Source: Martelella lutilitoris (GTDB taxonomy: Bacteria; Pseudomonadota; Alphaproteobacteria; Rhizobiales; Rhizobiaceae). From it: a stretch of 64,000 bases of DNA. Each line of letters begins with the position of its first letter. The first letter of the stretch is position 1. The notes under the pieces are model-generated. The model made no database searches. It saw nothing but the letters and a program-made list of their open reading frames with translations, and had not been told where the DNA came from. This document shows, in pieces, positions 16,881 through 26,715 of the stretch. A program made the position numbers and the translations under genes. The DNA lies in NCBI RefSeq assembly GCF_005924265.1, contig NZ_VCLB01000008.1, forward strand, positions 124,001-188,000, given 5' to 3'.

Positions 16881-18173
16881 ATGCAATTCAAACCATCCCG
16901 AACTTTCACGCGTCTTCTGGGCTCCGCCGCTGTCGCCGCCCTCGTGCCGCTCGCGGCCCAGGCGCAGGACACCACGACGATAACCTCCTGGGACCTGCGC
17001 TCGGACACAAACACGGCCGGCATCGTCCGTGACGCTATGGACCGTTTCGAGCAGGCGAACCCCGGCTATGTCGTCGAGGATTCGCACTTTGCCAATGACG
17101 CCTACAAGACCAAGCTGAAGATCGCCTTCGGCGCAAACGAACCGCCTTGCGTCTTCGCTTCCTGGGGCGGCGGGCCGCTGAAGGAATATGTCGATTCCGA
17201 CCAGGTCGTCGACCTCACGCCCTATCTCGACGCCAACCCGGAATTCAAGGATCGCTTCGTGCCGGCAAGCTTCGGCCCGGTCACCTTCAACGACAAGATC
17301 TACGGCCTGCCGGCTGAAAACACCGCCGTCGCCGTGATCTTCTACAACACCGAGATTTTCGACGAGCTTGACCTGACGCCGCCGGAGACCTGGGACGAAC
17401 TGATGAACGTCATCAACGTCCTGAACGAGAACAACATCGCCCCCTTCGCGCTCGCCAACAAGAACAAGTGGCCGGGGTCCATGTACTTCGTGCTGCTCGC
17501 AGACCGTATCGGCGGTCCGGAAGCCTTCCGCAAGGCGGCTGCCCGCGAAGATGGCGGCTCGTTCGAAGATCCGGTCTTCATCGAAGCCGGCGAACGCCTT
17601 CAGGAGCTCGTTGAAGCCGATGCCTTCGCCCGCGGCTATAACGGCCTCGATTATGACGTCGGCGGCTCCCGCCGCCTGCTTTACGCCGATCGCGCCGCCA
17701 TGGAGCTGATGGGCAGCTGGGAAATGGCCACCATCCGCAACGAGAATCCGGAATTCGCCGAAAAGGTCGACTTCTTCACATTCCCGTCCGTGCCGGATGG
17801 CAAGGGCGATCCGTCCAACGTCATCGGCACGCTCGGCGACAACTATGTCAGCATCGCCTCCGCCTGCCCCGAGAAGGACAAGGCCTTCGAGCTTCTGACC
17901 TACCTGACCAATGACGATGCGGCCGCCGCCCGTCTGGCCGACCAGCGCGTCATGCCGCTGAAAGGCATCACCACCGAGGACCCCTTCCTGAACAAGGTTC
18001 TGGAAGTCGTCGGCGAGGCCGGCAGCGTTCAACTCTGGTACGATCAGGAACTGCCGCCGGCCCTTGGCGAAGTCCACAAGGACACGGTCCAGCAGCTCTT
18101 CGGCATGTCGATCACGCCGGAAGAAGCCGCCGCCGAAATGGAACAGGCCGCTCAGGCCGAAGCCCAGCAGTAG
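16881..18173 (+). CDS. ABC transporter sugar-binding protein
   Basis: A 430-residue extracytoplasmic binding protein of family 1. A signal peptide of about 29 residues ends in AQAQ-DT. Landmarks are ITSWDLRSDTN, AVIFYNTEIFDELDL, PPETWDELMNVI and FELLTYLTND. It ends with a glutamate/alanine-rich tail (AAAEMEQAAQ). It is the first and probably most abundant product of the operon repressed by the LacI-family protein. The ligand is probably a beta-linked oligosaccharide, inferred from the two flanking GH3 genes. Confidence 0.93.
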   Translation: MQFKPSRTFTRLLGSAAVAALVPLAAQAQDTTTITSWDLRSDTNTAGIVRDAMDRFEQANPGYVVEDSHFANDAYKTKLKIAFGANEPPCVFASWGGGPLKEYVDSDQVVDLTPYLDANPEFKDRFVPASFGPVTFNDKIYGLPAENTAVAVIFYNTEIFDELDLTPPETWDELMNVINVLNENNIAPFALANKNKWPGSMYFVLLADRIGGPEAFRKAAAREDGGSFEDPVFIEAGERLQELVEADAFARGYNGLDYDVGGSRRLLYADRAAMELMGSWEMATIRNENPEFAEKVDFFTFPSVPDGKGDPSNVIGTLGDNYVSIASACPEKDKAFELLTYLTNDDAAAARLADQRVMPLKGITTEDPFLNKVLEVVGEAGSVQLWYDQELPPALGEVHKDTVQQLFGMSITPEEAAAEMEQAAQAEAQQ

Positions 18174-18227
18174 GACTGTCAACCCCAAAACCTCCCGAGG
18201 CGTCCGTGATTCTCACGCGCCCCGTAC

Positions 18228-18255
18228 CGGCCGCCGCCCCTTCCGGCGGCGGCCG
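18228..18255 (+). terminator. Strong intra-operon hairpin after binding-protein gene
   Basis: CGGCCGCCGCC at 18228-18238 pairs perfectly with GGCGGCGGCCG at 18245-18255 around a six-base loop. No T run follows, so full termination is unlikely. Hairpins in this position of ABC operons protect the 3' end of the binding-protein message and reduce expression of the permeases. Confidence 0.75.
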
Positions 18256-18314
18256 TCATGCTGCTTGTGAGGTTTTCCGCAAGGCCGGGAAACGCGGCAG
18301 AGAAAGGATACAAC

Positions 18315-19247
18315 ATGTCCACGGCGATAACGCGGACGGCTGCCGACCGGCAAAGGCAGCGGAAAAAATGGCTCCTTGCCCGGAAGGCGGCGCCCTTCGT
18401 CTTCATGGCCCCGGCGGTCCTCTTTCTGGCCGTCTACCTGCTCTACCCGCTGGTCTCCAGCTTCCGACTGTCCTTTGTCAACTGGAACGGCCTCGGCAAC
18501 ACGGCGCAATTCGTCGGCCTCGATAACTGGGTCCGGTTGATGCATGACGGCGTGTTCTGGCATTCCGCCTGGAACAACATCCTGCTGGCGCTGTTCTCGA
18601 TTGTCGTCCAGTTGCCGATCGCGCTGGTTCTCGCCGTCGTTCTCGATGAGGCGAGCAAGGGCTCGCGGATCCTCAAGATCCTCTATTTCATCCCGCTTTT
18701 GATGTCGTCGGTGGCGCTCGGCGTCCTGTTCAAGAACATCTACGACCCGAATTTCGGGCCGATCAATTCCATACTCGACGCCATGGGGCTTTACGGCTGG
18801 GCGCATGACTGGCTCGGCGACCCGCGCTATGCGCTGGGCTCGGTCATTGCCGTCGTGCTGTGGCAGAACATCCCTTTCTATATGGTGCTGTTCCTCGCCG
18901 GCCTCGCATCCTTCCCGCGCGAGATCACCGAAGCCGCACGACTCGACGGCGCAACCCAGACGACCATCTTCTGGCGGCTGAAACTGCCGCATCTCCAGGG
19001 CACGTTCCGCACCGCCGTGCTGCTCGCGACCATCGGCTCGATGCGCTATTTCGACCTCATCTACGTCATGACCGAGGGCGGGCCGGAAAACGCCTCCCAG
19101 GTGATGGCGAGCTATATGTACAAGCAGGTCTTTGCCTCCTTCGAGCTCGGCTACGGCACCACGGTCGCCGCCGCCATGTTCATCATCATCACCGTGATCG
19201 CGGCAGCGGCATTCCGCCTTTCCAAACGTTTCGAGACGGAGGTCTGA
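18315..19247 (+). CDS. Sugar ABC transporter permease (MalF/UgpA type)
   Basis: A 310-residue inner membrane permease with six hydrophobic segments, the first at [19 protein letters not shown]. The EAA loop is [20 protein letters not shown]. The start at 18315 has AAAGGA eight bases upstream; the longer frame from 18258 overlaps the intergenic hairpin and lacks a ribosome site. It is separated from the binding-protein gene by 141 bases and precedes the second permease by four bases. Confidence 0.93.
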   Translation: MSTAITRTAADRQRQRKKWLLARKAAPFVFMAPAVLFLAVYLLYPLVSSFRLSFVNWNGLGNTAQFVGLDNWVRLMHDGVFWHSAWNNILLALFSIVVQLPIALVLAVVLDEASKGSRILKILYFIPLLMSSVALGVLFKNIYDPNFGPINSILDAMGLYGWAHDWLGDPRYALGSVIAVVLWQNIPFYMVLFLAGLASFPREITEAARLDGATQTTIFWRLKLPHLQGTFRTAVLLATIGSMRYFDLIYVMTEGGPENASQVMASYMYKQVFASFELGYGTTVAAAMFIIITVIAAAAFRLSKRFETEV

Positions 19248-19251
19248 TCCG

Positions 19252-20088
19252 ATGAAAAAGAAACAAGGCTTCAGGGTCGGACGCGTCGCCATTCCGGTGC
19301 TCGGCACCTTCTGGCTGGCCGTCACGACGCTGCCCTTCATCTTTGTCGCCTTCATGAGCCTGAAGACGCAGCAGGAAACCTTCGTCAACCCGGTCTGGGC
19401 GCTGCCGGAGAGCTTCAACCTTTCAAACTATATCGAGGTGCTGGAAGGCTCCTTTCTGATCTACCTCAGAAACAGCCTGTTCGTGATCACGACCTCGGTC
19501 GTCATCATCGTCCTCTTCTCCTCGATGGCGGCCTATGCGCTGGCGCGGCTGAAGTTCAGGTTCTCCGACAGCCTGTTCGCGCTGATCGTCGCCGGCATGA
19601 TCGTCCCGCTCCATGTCACGCTCGTGCCCGTCTATCTGATGACCCGATCCATGGGGCTCTACGACACGCCGGCCGGCCTGATCGGCCCCTATGTCGCCAT
19701 CAGCCTTCCGATTTCCGTCTTCATCCTGACGGAATTCATGCGGCAGGTGCCAAAGGAGCTCGAGGAGGCCGCCATGCTCGACGGCTGCGGCCCGTTCAAG
19801 ATCTACTGGAAGATTTTCCTGCCGCTGGCCGGGCCCGGCATTTCCACGGTCGCCATCTATAACGGCATCATGCTGTGGAACGAATTCGTCTTCGCCTATG
19901 TGCTGACGTCGTCTCCCGACAGGCGCACGCTACCGCTGGCGGTCTGGGACTTCCAGGGCCAGTACGCGTCGAATGTCCCTGCCATCATGGCCGTCGTCAC
20001 CCTTTCCGCCCTGCCTTTGATCATCGTCTACGCCATCGGTCAGGAAAAGATCGTCAACGGCATGATGGCCGGCTCGCTCAAGGGCTGA
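19252..20088 (+). CDS. Sugar ABC transporter permease (MalG/UgpE type)
   Basis: A 278-residue second permease, preceded by GGAGG nine bases ahead of the ATG. It has six predicted membrane helices, the EAA loop [20 protein letters not shown], and the C-terminus [16 protein letters not shown], which is typical of MalG homologues. It forms the transport channel with the preceding permease. Confidence 0.93.
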   Translation: MKKKQGFRVGRVAIPVLGTFWLAVTTLPFIFVAFMSLKTQQETFVNPVWALPESFNLSNYIEVLEGSFLIYLRNSLFVITTSVVIIVLFSSMAAYALARLKFRFSDSLFALIVAGMIVPLHVTLVPVYLMTRSMGLYDTPAGLIGPYVAISLPISVFILTEFMRQVPKELEEAAMLDGCGPFKIYWKIFLPLAGPGISTVAIYNGIMLWNEFVFAYVLTSSPDRRTLPLAVWDFQGQYASNVPAIMAVVTLSALPLIIVYAIGQEKIVNGMMAGSLKG

Positions 20089-20107
20089 TGGAACCGGAGT
20101 AACAACA

Positions 20108-21271
20108 ATGACACAGATCCTTCTCGAAAACGTCGAAAAGCGCTTCGGTAAACTCACCGTCCTGCACGACATCAACCTCAACATCGAAGACGGCCAGTTC
20201 TGCGTCTTCCTCGGGCCTTCGGGCTGCGGCAAGTCCACGCTTCTGAGGATGATCGCCGGGATCGAGGAAACCACCGAGGGCGACCTGACGATCGGCGACG
20301 AGATCATGAATGACGTGCCGCCGGCCGAGCGCCGCGTCGCGATGGTGTTCCAGAACTACGCGCTCTATCCGCATATGAGCGTTTATGAAAACATGGCCTT
20401 CGGCCTGAAACAGGCGAAAACGCCGAAGGCCGACATCGACAAACGCGTCAACGACGCCGCGCGCATGTTGCAGATCGAGCCGTTGCTGGACCGCAAGCCA
20501 AAGCAACTTTCCGGCGGCCAGCGCCAGCGCGTCGCCATTGGCCGTGCCATCGTGCGCCAGCCCGCCGTTTTCCTGTTCGACGAACCGCTGTCGAACCTCG
20601 ATGCGGCGCTGCGCGTCCATATGCGTTCCGAGATCGCCAATCTGCACCGCGACTATCCGGAAGCCAGCATGATCTACGTGACCCACGACCAGACGGAAGC
20701 CATGGCGCTTGCCGACAAGATCGTGCTGCTGCGCGCCGGCCCCGATGTGACGAAGAAGGGCAGCATCGCCCAGGTCGGCGCGCCGCTGGAACTCTACCAC
20801 CGCCCGGCAAACCTGTTTGCCGCCGGCTTCCTAGGCTCGCCCTCGATGAATTTCCTGAAGGTGACTCTGGAAAACGCCGACAGCGAAGGCGCCCGGGTGA
20901 AGCTTGAGACCGGCGAGGTGCTTCAGGTTCCGGTTTCGACCGAAGGCCTTTCGAACGGCGCCGAACTGACTCTCGGCGTCCGTCCGGAGCACATGCATCC
21001 GGCCGATGATGAAACGAGCGAACAGGTGATCCGCCGCAAGGTGCGCGCTGTGGAGAATTTCGGCGAATACAGCCACCTCTACCTCAACGAAAGCACGGAA
21101 AAGCCGATGATCGCCAAGGTCGCCGAGGATGTGCTGAAGGTGCCGGAAAAGCCGATGGCCTTCTTCGTCAAGCCCGCGGCCTGCCACCTCTTCGATGGTG
21201 ACGGCGAGGCGCTTTCCTATCTGCCAAGCGTGCCCGGCCCGCACGAGCTCTCCGAGTCCGACGCGGTCTGA
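20108..21271 (+). CDS. Sugar ABC transporter ATP-binding protein (UgpC/MsmX type)
   Basis: A 387-residue CUT1 ATPase. Walker [10 protein letters not shown] is at residues 36-44, then [10 protein letters not shown] (Q-loop), [14 protein letters not shown], and [15 protein letters not shown] with Walker B and D-loop. A C-terminal regulatory domain of about 140 residues includes [10 protein letters not shown]. It lies 19 bases after the second permease and 23 bases before the GH3 gene, so it completes the transporter within the same operon. Confidence 0.94.
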   Translation: MTQILLENVEKRFGKLTVLHDINLNIEDGQFCVFLGPSGCGKSTLLRMIAGIEETTEGDLTIGDEIMNDVPPAERRVAMVFQNYALYPHMSVYENMAFGLKQAKTPKADIDKRVNDAARMLQIEPLLDRKPKQLSGGQRQRVAIGRAIVRQPAVFLFDEPLSNLDAALRVHMRSEIANLHRDYPEASMIYVTHDQTEAMALADKIVLLRAGPDVTKKGSIAQVGAPLELYHRPANLFAAGFLGSPSMNFLKVTLENADSEGARVKLETGEVLQVPVSTEGLSNGAELTLGVRPEHMHPADDETSEQVIRRKVRAVENFGEYSHLYLNESTEKPMIAKVAEDVLKVPEKPMAFFVKPAACHLFDGDGEALSYLPSVPGPHELSESDAV

Positions 21272-21294
21272 GAACGAAATACGGAAATGACAAG

Positions 21295-23685
21295 ATGAGC
21301 AACGAACAGAAAAATCCCGTCTACAAGGACGCCTCGCAGCCGATCGAAGCCCGTGTTTCGGACCTGCTCGGCCGCATGACGATCGAGGAAAAGATCGGTC
21401 AGCTGCACGCCGTCTGGCTGTTCCTTGAGGAAGACGGCAATCACCGGACCCGCTCCGACCAGTTCACCGGTTCGACCGATCCCGAAACGCTGAAGGCGAT
21501 GCTGTCTTCCGGTCTCGGCCAGGTCACCCGCCCGCTCGGCACCCGCAGCATTGATGCGGCGGAAGGCGTGCGGGCGCTGAACGCGCTGCAGAAATTCATG
21601 GTCGAGGAAACACGGCTCGGCATTCCGGTCATGTCGCATGAAGAATGCCTCTCCGGTCTGATGATCAAGGGCGCGACGCTGTTTCCTTCCTCGCTGTCCT
21701 TCGGCGCGACCTTCAATCCGGAACTGATCGAGAAAGTGGGCGCCGCGATCGGCCAGGAATCGCGCGCCATCGGCTGCCATCAGGGCCTTGCCCCCGTGCT
21801 CGATGTCGCCCGCGATGCCCGCTGGGGCCGCACCGAAGAAAGCATCGGCGAGGATCCCTATCTCACCGGCGTCATCGCCGCTGCCTATGTGAAAGGCCTG
21901 CAGGGTGAGGATCGCGGCGTTCTGGCGACGCTGAAACACTACGCCGGCCATTCGGCCAGCGAAGGCGGTCGCAACCACGCGCCGGTGCACATGGGCTGGC
22001 GCGAGTTGAACGACATGTTCATGTTGCCGTTTGAAATGGCGGTGAAGCTTGCCAATGCCGGCTCGGTCATGCCTGCCTACCACGACATTGACGGCGAGCC
22101 GGTGCATGCCTCGCATCACCTGATGACCAAGGTGCTGCGCGATGACTGGGGCTTTGACGGGCTGATCGTCGCCGATTACGTCGGCGTCAGCCTGCTCTAC
22201 CAGCATCACGGCATTGCCGAAAACCGGGCCGAAGCCGCAGCCCTCTCCTTCAATGCCGGCCTCGATATCGAGCTTCCCGGCGACGACTGCGCCAAGGATA
22301 TGAAGGAAGCGCTTGAACGCGGCCTGATCACCGAAGCGAAGATCGACGAGATCGTCGGTCGTATTCTGAAGGAAAAGTTCCGCCTGGGCCTCTTCGAAAA
22401 ACCCTATGCGGATGATTCGAAGATCGCTCTTCAGCGCAAGGATTATGTCGACGTCGCACGACAGACAGCGGAAGAATCGGTCACTATCCTGGACAATAAC
22501 GGCATCCTGCCGCTTGCCCCCGGCAAGAAGGTTGCCGTTATCGGCCCGACGGCGGATGATCCGCTCGCCCTTCTCGGCGACTATGCCTTCCCGGTTCATC
22601 TGATCCACAACGAGGCGCAGGAAGAGGTCGAAAGCGTCGTCACGCCGCTGGCGGGTCTCAGGGCAAAGCTCGGCGCCGAAAACGTCATCTATGCCCGTGG
22701 CTGCAATATTCTCGACGAGCGCAAGGCCGGCGCGCCGGTCTTTCCCGGCGATGTCGACGACAGCACATCGCTGGAACAGGCCTCTTCATTGTCGACTCGC
22801 CTCGACATGATCCCGAGCGCCGTGGAAGCCGCGAACAACGCCGATGTCGCCATCGTCTGCGTCGGCGACCTCTCCGGCATCTTCCAGACCGGCACGGTCG
22901 GCGAAGGATCGGATGCCGATACGCTGGAACTGCCCGGCGTGCAGCAGAAGCTGCTGGATGCCGTGATTGAGACCGGCAAGCCGGTGATCGTCGTCATCTC
23001 CTCGGGCCGCCCCTATAATCTCGGCGGCGCGGAAGACAGGATCGCCGCTCAGGTGATGACCTTCTTCTCCGGCCAGGAAGGCGGCACCGCACTTGCAAGC
23101 GTGCTGACCGGCGCGGTCGAGCCCTCCGGCCGCCTGACGCTGTCGATCCCGCACAATGTCGGCGCGGCGCCCTATTTCTACAATCACAGCTTCAAGAGTT
23201 CGGGCACGCCGATCGCCCGCCACTTCGGCAGCCGCTATCCCTTCGGCCACGGCCTCGCCTACACCACGTTCGACTATTCCGACGTGGCGCTCGAGAGCGA
23301 AGCTGTCGATATCGAGAAGGGCACCGTGCGGCTCTCGTTTACGGTGAAAAACACTGGCGACCGCGACGGCATTGCCGTGCCGCAGCTTTATGTGCGCGAC
23401 GAGATCGCCACGCTGGTGCGTCCGGTCAAGGAGCTGAAGGCTTTCGGCAAGGTGGCCTTGAGGCCCGGGACAAGCGCCCGCGTAACCTTCGAAGTGCCGA
23501 CCGACATGCTGAACTTCACCGGTTATGAAGGCTACCGCGTCGTCGAGCCCGGTTTCTTCACCCTGATGGTCGGCGCTTCGAGCGGCGATATCAAGCTGAA
23601 GGCCCGCGTCGAAGTCACCGGCGAACGTCGGAAGCTTCCCGCTGACTGGCGCATGCTGAGCAGCTTCGCCGCCGAGAAAGCCTGA
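21295..23685 (+). CDS. Glycoside hydrolase family 3 beta-glucosidase/beta-xylosidase
   Basis: A 796-residue GH3 enzyme without signal peptide and without the PA14 insert of the first copy. The predicted nucleophile is Asp294 in LIVADYVG. KHYAGHSASEGGRNH is the substrate-binding region, and a fibronectin III-like domain closes the C-terminus (LSFTVKNTGDRDG onward). Its VADY context and length match enzymes annotated as beta-glucosidase or xylan 1,4-beta-xylosidase; these cannot be told apart here. It is the last gene of the ABC operon, so transport and hydrolysis are probably co-expressed. A terminator follows. Confidence 0.93.
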   Translation: MSNEQKNPVYKDASQPIEARVSDLLGRMTIEEKIGQLHAVWLFLEEDGNHRTRSDQFTGSTDPETLKAMLSSGLGQVTRPLGTRSIDAAEGVRALNALQKFMVEETRLGIPVMSHEECLSGLMIKGATLFPSSLSFGATFNPELIEKVGAAIGQESRAIGCHQGLAPVLDVARDARWGRTEESIGEDPYLTGVIAAAYVKGLQGEDRGVLATLKHYAGHSASEGGRNHAPVHMGWRELNDMFMLPFEMAVKLANAGSVMPAYHDIDGEPVHASHHLMTKVLRDDWGFDGLIVADYVGVSLLYQHHGIAENRAEAAALSFNAGLDIELPGDDCAKDMKEALERGLITEAKIDEIVGRILKEKFRLGLFEKPYADDSKIALQRKDYVDVARQTAEESVTILDNNGILPLAPGKKVAVIGPTADDPLALLGDYAFPVHLIHNEAQEEVESVVTPLAGLRAKLGAENVIYARGCNILDERKAGAPVFPGDVDDSTSLEQASSLSTRLDMIPSAVEAANNADVAIVCVGDLSGIFQTGTVGEGSDADTLELPGVQQKLLDAVIETGKPVIVVISSGRPYNLGGAEDRIAAQVMTFFSGQEGGTALASVLTGAVEPSGRLTLSIPHNVGAAPYFYNHSFKSSGTPIARHFGSRYPFGHGLAYTTFDYSDVALESEAVDIEKGTVRLSFTVKNTGDRDGIAVPQLYVRDEIATLVRPVKELKAFGKVALRPGTSARVTFEVPTDMLNFTGYEGYRVVEPGFFTLMVGASSGDIKLKARVEVTGERRKLPADWRMLSSFAAEKA

Positions 23686-23705
23686 AGACAAGAGCACGAA
23701 CGCCG

Positions 23706-23730
23706 AGGGGCCTGCACTGCGGGCCCCTTT
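23706..23730 (+). terminator. Rho-independent terminator of the beta-glycoside operon
   Basis: AGGGGCC at 23706-23712 pairs with GGCCCCT at 23722-23728 around a nine-base loop, followed by a short T run. It lies 20 bases after the GH3 stop codon. Confidence 0.75.
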
Positions 23731-23797
23731 CCTGTCTTCACTGCGAGGTTGCGTCTGTGCATGCCCATGCCGTGGCGCATGTCCGCGGGTGCGTGTG

Positions 23798-23998
23798 GAT
23801 ACCAACCGACAGCGGAATGAAGATCAGCGCCGCGATGAACAGCGATACGATCATCGGCGCGATCAGATCGACCTGCTGCTCCGGAAGGCGTGGCCCCGGC
23901 TACAGCCCGTTGATCACCGGCACGCCGAGAACGGCCGTCGTGGCCGGATCGGCGGCATCCGCGTTGACAAGCGGCGGAATTCGGCTATCACGGCCGGT
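23798..23998 (-). pseudogene. Decayed TctA-type permease fragment
   Basis: Reading leftward, one frame gives PATTAVLGVPVINGL, a TAG stop at 23902-23900, then PGPRLPEQQVDLIAPMIVSL and a hydrophobic run ending IPLSVGI. This resembles the conserved TctA pattern (TTAVLLGA, HGLQPGP, a D-L pair, and a helix) of tripartite tricarboxylate transporter permeases. The frame is bounded upstream by TGA at 24001-23999, and both ends of a normal gene (about 500 residues) are missing. The match is from memory of the family and is short, so confidence is moderate. Confidence 0.5.
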
Positions 23999-24009
23999 TC
24001 AATCAAACC

Positions 24010-24285
24010 ATGACCCGGAAGCCGCGCGACGCCATGGCCGTCTATGTCGACGATATGAAATGGCCCTTCAAGGGCATGATGATGTGCCACATGCTGGCGG
24101 ACACCAGCGAGGAACTGCACGCCATGGCCGAGCTGATCGGCATGGAGCGCCGCTGGGTGCAATATCCGGGCACGGCCAAGGAACACTACGACGTGCCGAT
24201 GTCGCGCCGCGTGATCGCCGTGGAAGCCGGCGCGGTGGAGGTCAGCTGGCGCTTCATGGTGACCCTGATCCGCAGCCGCCGGTAG
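24010..24285 (+). CDS. DUF4031 domain-containing protein
   Basis: A 91-residue protein with the DUF4031 pattern: AVYVDDMKWPFKG, MCHMLADT, ELHAMAELIGM, RRWVQYPGT, and HYDVP followed by a basic segment. The function of the family is unknown; conserved aspartates and histidines suggest metal or nucleotide binding. A second ATG at 24034 gives MAVYVDD, the usual N-terminus of the family, so the true start may be there. Neither start has a strong ribosome site. It is isolated between the TctA remnant and recJ, which faces it. Confidence 0.75.
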   Translation: MTRKPRDAMAVYVDDMKWPFKGMMMCHMLADTSEELHAMAELIGMERRWVQYPGTAKEHYDVPMSRRVIAVEAGAVEVSWRFMVTLIRSRR

Positions 24286-24338
24286 TGCGTTGCGCTGTCC
24301 GAGAGCCAAGCTCGATTTTCGGGCCGATGCGCCAGGCG

Positions 24339-26153
24339 CTATACCGGTCTCGACGCATCGATGATGCGGATCTGCACCCGCCGCCGACCCTGGAAATAGT
24401 CGCCGGACAGCGTGCCGGCCACGCTCAGCCTGCGCCCCCGCGCGGCAAGCAGCGCCTCGCCCAGCGGTTTGTCGGCGGCGCGAAAGGCGATCCCGTCGAG
24501 ATGCGCGCCTTCCGCGCTCTCCAGCGTCACCTTCACATGTCCGCCGACGCCGATCACGCGCGCATCGCGCAGCTTGTGGTCGGGCAAGGCAAAGATCGGC
24601 TGGGGGTGGCCGGAACCGTATGGTCCTGCGGCCTCCAGCCGGTCGATCAGATCCAGCGTCGCGCCGGAGGCATTGAGCGCGCCGTCGATCTTCAGTTCGG
24701 CATCGGCCGTCAGCGCCTCGACGGCATCCCGGGCACGCTCCTCGAAAAAAGCCCTCAGGGCCGACAGACGCTCGCGGCGCACCGTGAGGCCGGCGGCCAT
24801 GGCGTGCCCGCCGCCCTTGACCAGGAGCCCCTCTTCCACCGCCGCGCGCACCATACGGCCGAGATCGAAACCCGAAATCGAGCGACCGGAGCCGGTGCCC
24901 TTGCCGTTTGCATCAAAGGCGATGGCAAAGGCCGGACGCGCGAAGCGGTCCTTCAGCCGCGAGGCGAGCAGGCCGACAATGCCCGGATGCCAACCTTCCC
25001 GCGCCGTCACGATGACCCCGACGCCTTCGCCGGTCCCGAATTCGGCGATTGCATCGGCCTCGGCCTCTTCCAGCATCGCCGCCTCGATCGCCTGTCGCTC
25101 GCGGTTGAGCTGGTCGAGCCTTTCGGCGATCGCTTCGGCCTCTTCTGGCTCGTCCACGGTCAAAAGCCGGCTGCCAAGCGCGGCATCGCCGATGCGCCCG
25201 CCGGCATTGATCCGCGGGCCGATCAGAAATCCGAAATGATAGGGCGTGACCGGCCCGGCAAGGCCTGCGCGCTTGAAGAGGGCCGCAAGGCCGGGATTTG
25301 AAAGCGCGCGCGCCACGACCAGGCCCTTGACCACATAGGCCCGGTTCAGCCCCTTGAGCGGCACCACGTCGCACACGGTCGCAAGGGCGACGATATCGAG
25401 CCAGGCAAGCAGGTCGACCCGCCCTGCCCGCATGTCGCCCGCCTGGCGCAGCGCCCGCAGGGCGGCGACGAGCACGAGGAAGACGACGCCGGCCGCACAC
25501 AGATGCCCCTGGCCGGAAAGATCGTCCTCGCGGTTGGGATTGACCAGCGCCGCGCATTCGGGAAGGTCGACGCCGATCTGGTGGTGGTCGATGACCACGA
25601 CATCGATGCCGCGCTCGCGCGCAACGGCAAGCGATTCATGGCTGGTCGAGCCGCAATCGACGGTGACGATGAGCTTCGCCCCGCCATCGATCAGCGCGCC
25701 GATCGCCTGCGGATTGGGGCCGTAGCCTTCAAAGATGCGGTCGGGAATGTAGATTTCGGCCTCGGCGTCGAAGGCGCGGAGGAACTTGTAGACCAGCGCC
25801 GAGGAACAGGCGCCGTCAACGTCATAGTCGCCGAAGATCGCGACCTTCTCGCCCCTCCGGATCGCTTCGACGAGCCTGGTGACGGCGGCTTCGCAATCGG
25901 TCAGCGTGAACGGGTCCGGCATCAGCTGGCGCAGCGTCGGATCAAGAAACGCCGCCGCCTCGGCGACGGGCACATCGCGGCCCGCAAGCACGCGCGCGAC
26001 CAGTTCCGACATGCCGTGGCTCTGCGCCATGGCAAGCGCCCGGTTCTCGCCGGCTGCCCCCAGCCGCGGAACCCAGCGCAGGCCGCGCGCGGAACGCTCG
26101 ACGCCGAGAAAGGCGCGCTGTCTTGCTTTCCGGCTGGCGGGATTGTCCGTCAT
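24339..26153 (-). CDS. recJ: Single-stranded-DNA-specific exonuclease RecJ
   Basis: A 604-residue 5'-3' single-strand DNA exonuclease used in recombination and mismatch repair. The DHH phosphoesterase motifs are visible: DYDVDG at residues 109-114, VTVDCG near 164-168 and DHH at 189-191. Later the DHHA1 domain has GSGRSISGFDLG and KGGGHAMAAG. The C-terminal OB fold ends in FQGRRRVQIRIIDASRPV. Length matches alphaproteobacterial RecJ. It is transcribed alone and faces the DUF4031 gene. Confidence 0.96.
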   Translation of the reverse strand: MTDNPASRKARQRAFLGVERSARGLRWVPRLGAAGENRALAMAQSHGMSELVARVLAGRDVPVAEAAAFLDPTLRQLMPDPFTLTDCEAAVTRLVEAIRRGEKVAIFGDYDVDGACSSALVYKFLRAFDAEAEIYIPDRIFEGYGPNPQAIGALIDGGAKLIVTVDCGSTSHESLAVARERGIDVVVIDHHQIGVDLPECAALVNPNREDDLSGQGHLCAAGVVFLVLVAALRALRQAGDMRAGRVDLLAWLDIVALATVCDVVPLKGLNRAYVVKGLVVARALSNPGLAALFKRAGLAGPVTPYHFGFLIGPRINAGGRIGDAALGSRLLTVDEPEEAEAIAERLDQLNRERQAIEAAMLEEAEADAIAEFGTGEGVGVIVTAREGWHPGIVGLLASRLKDRFARPAFAIAFDANGKGTGSGRSISGFDLGRMVRAAVEEGLLVKGGGHAMAAGLTVRRERLSALRAFFEERARDAVEALTADAELKIDGALNASGATLDLIDRLEAAGPYGSGHPQPIFALPDHKLRDARVIGVGGHVKVTLESAEGAHLDGIAFRAADKPLGEALLAARGRRLSVAGTLSGDYFQGRRRVQIRIIDASRPV

Positions 26154-26297
26154 CTGGCCTCGCTCTTGCAGGGGGATCGTTCGCCCCTGTTTAGCGCCAA
26201 TCAGGCCGCAATGTCATGAATTAACTTCGGATGCCTCGTTCAGGACCGCGCGAACGCCCGTGGTTCGAGCCTCTGTTCCGGGGCGGGCCGGAAGCCT

Positions 26298-26495
26298 TCA
26301 GATAACCCCCACCAGAAGGACAACCAGCCCGCCCCAGAAGACGGCCCCCGCCAGAACGATAAATGCAAGACCGGGGCTGCGCCTGCGACGCAGACGCACC
26401 CAGCGCTTCGCCTTCTTGCCGTCATCCCGTCTTCCCGGCTCGCCATAGGCTCTGATAGCGCTGTCAAACCGCAACTTCCGATCCTCCCGATGCAT
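26298..26495 (-). CDS. Small hypothetical single-span membrane protein
   Basis: A possible 65-residue protein starting MHREDRKLRF. It has a charged, arginine- and lysine-rich first half (KKAKRWVRLRRRRSPG), then one hydrophobic segment of about 22 residues at the C-terminus (LAFIVLAGAVFWGGLVVLL). The topology would leave the basic part in the cytoplasm. The ribosome site is weak (AAGAGC), and longer in-frame starts exist upstream. No family is recognised; it may not be a gene. Confidence 0.4.
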   Translation of the reverse strand: MHREDRKLRFDSAIRAYGEPGRRDDGKKAKRWVRLRRRRSPGLAFIVLAGAVFWGGLVVLLVGVI

Positions 26496-26641
26496 GCTCT
26501 TGCCGTTTTCTTTCGTGGAAACCAGCCGGACGTGTAGTCCGCGCGCCATGAACCCGTCATGAACGAGACCATGCAGCGCGCATGATGGCACGTTTCAACC
26601 GGAGAGGGAAGAGCAGGACAAAAAATCGGAGAAATTGCCGA

Positions 26642-26663
26642 CGGACGGGTGTAAACCCGTCCG
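26642..26663 (-). terminator. Probable hom terminator
   Basis: CGGACGGGT at 26642-26650 pairs perfectly with ACCCGTCCG at 26655-26663 across a four-base loop. Reading leftward, the stem is followed by T-rich sequence (ATTTCTCC, then a run of six T). It lies about 50 bases after the hom stop codon. Confidence 0.7.
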
Positions 26664-26715
26664 CCCGATGGAGCACGCAACGGCATGCAAAAAAAGCGAG
26701 CTGCCGCGAAAGACC

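Noticed and set aside
23757-25301. 514-codon open frame on the plus strand
   Set aside because: Most of it is antisense to recJ. It also runs across the DUF4031 gene in another frame.
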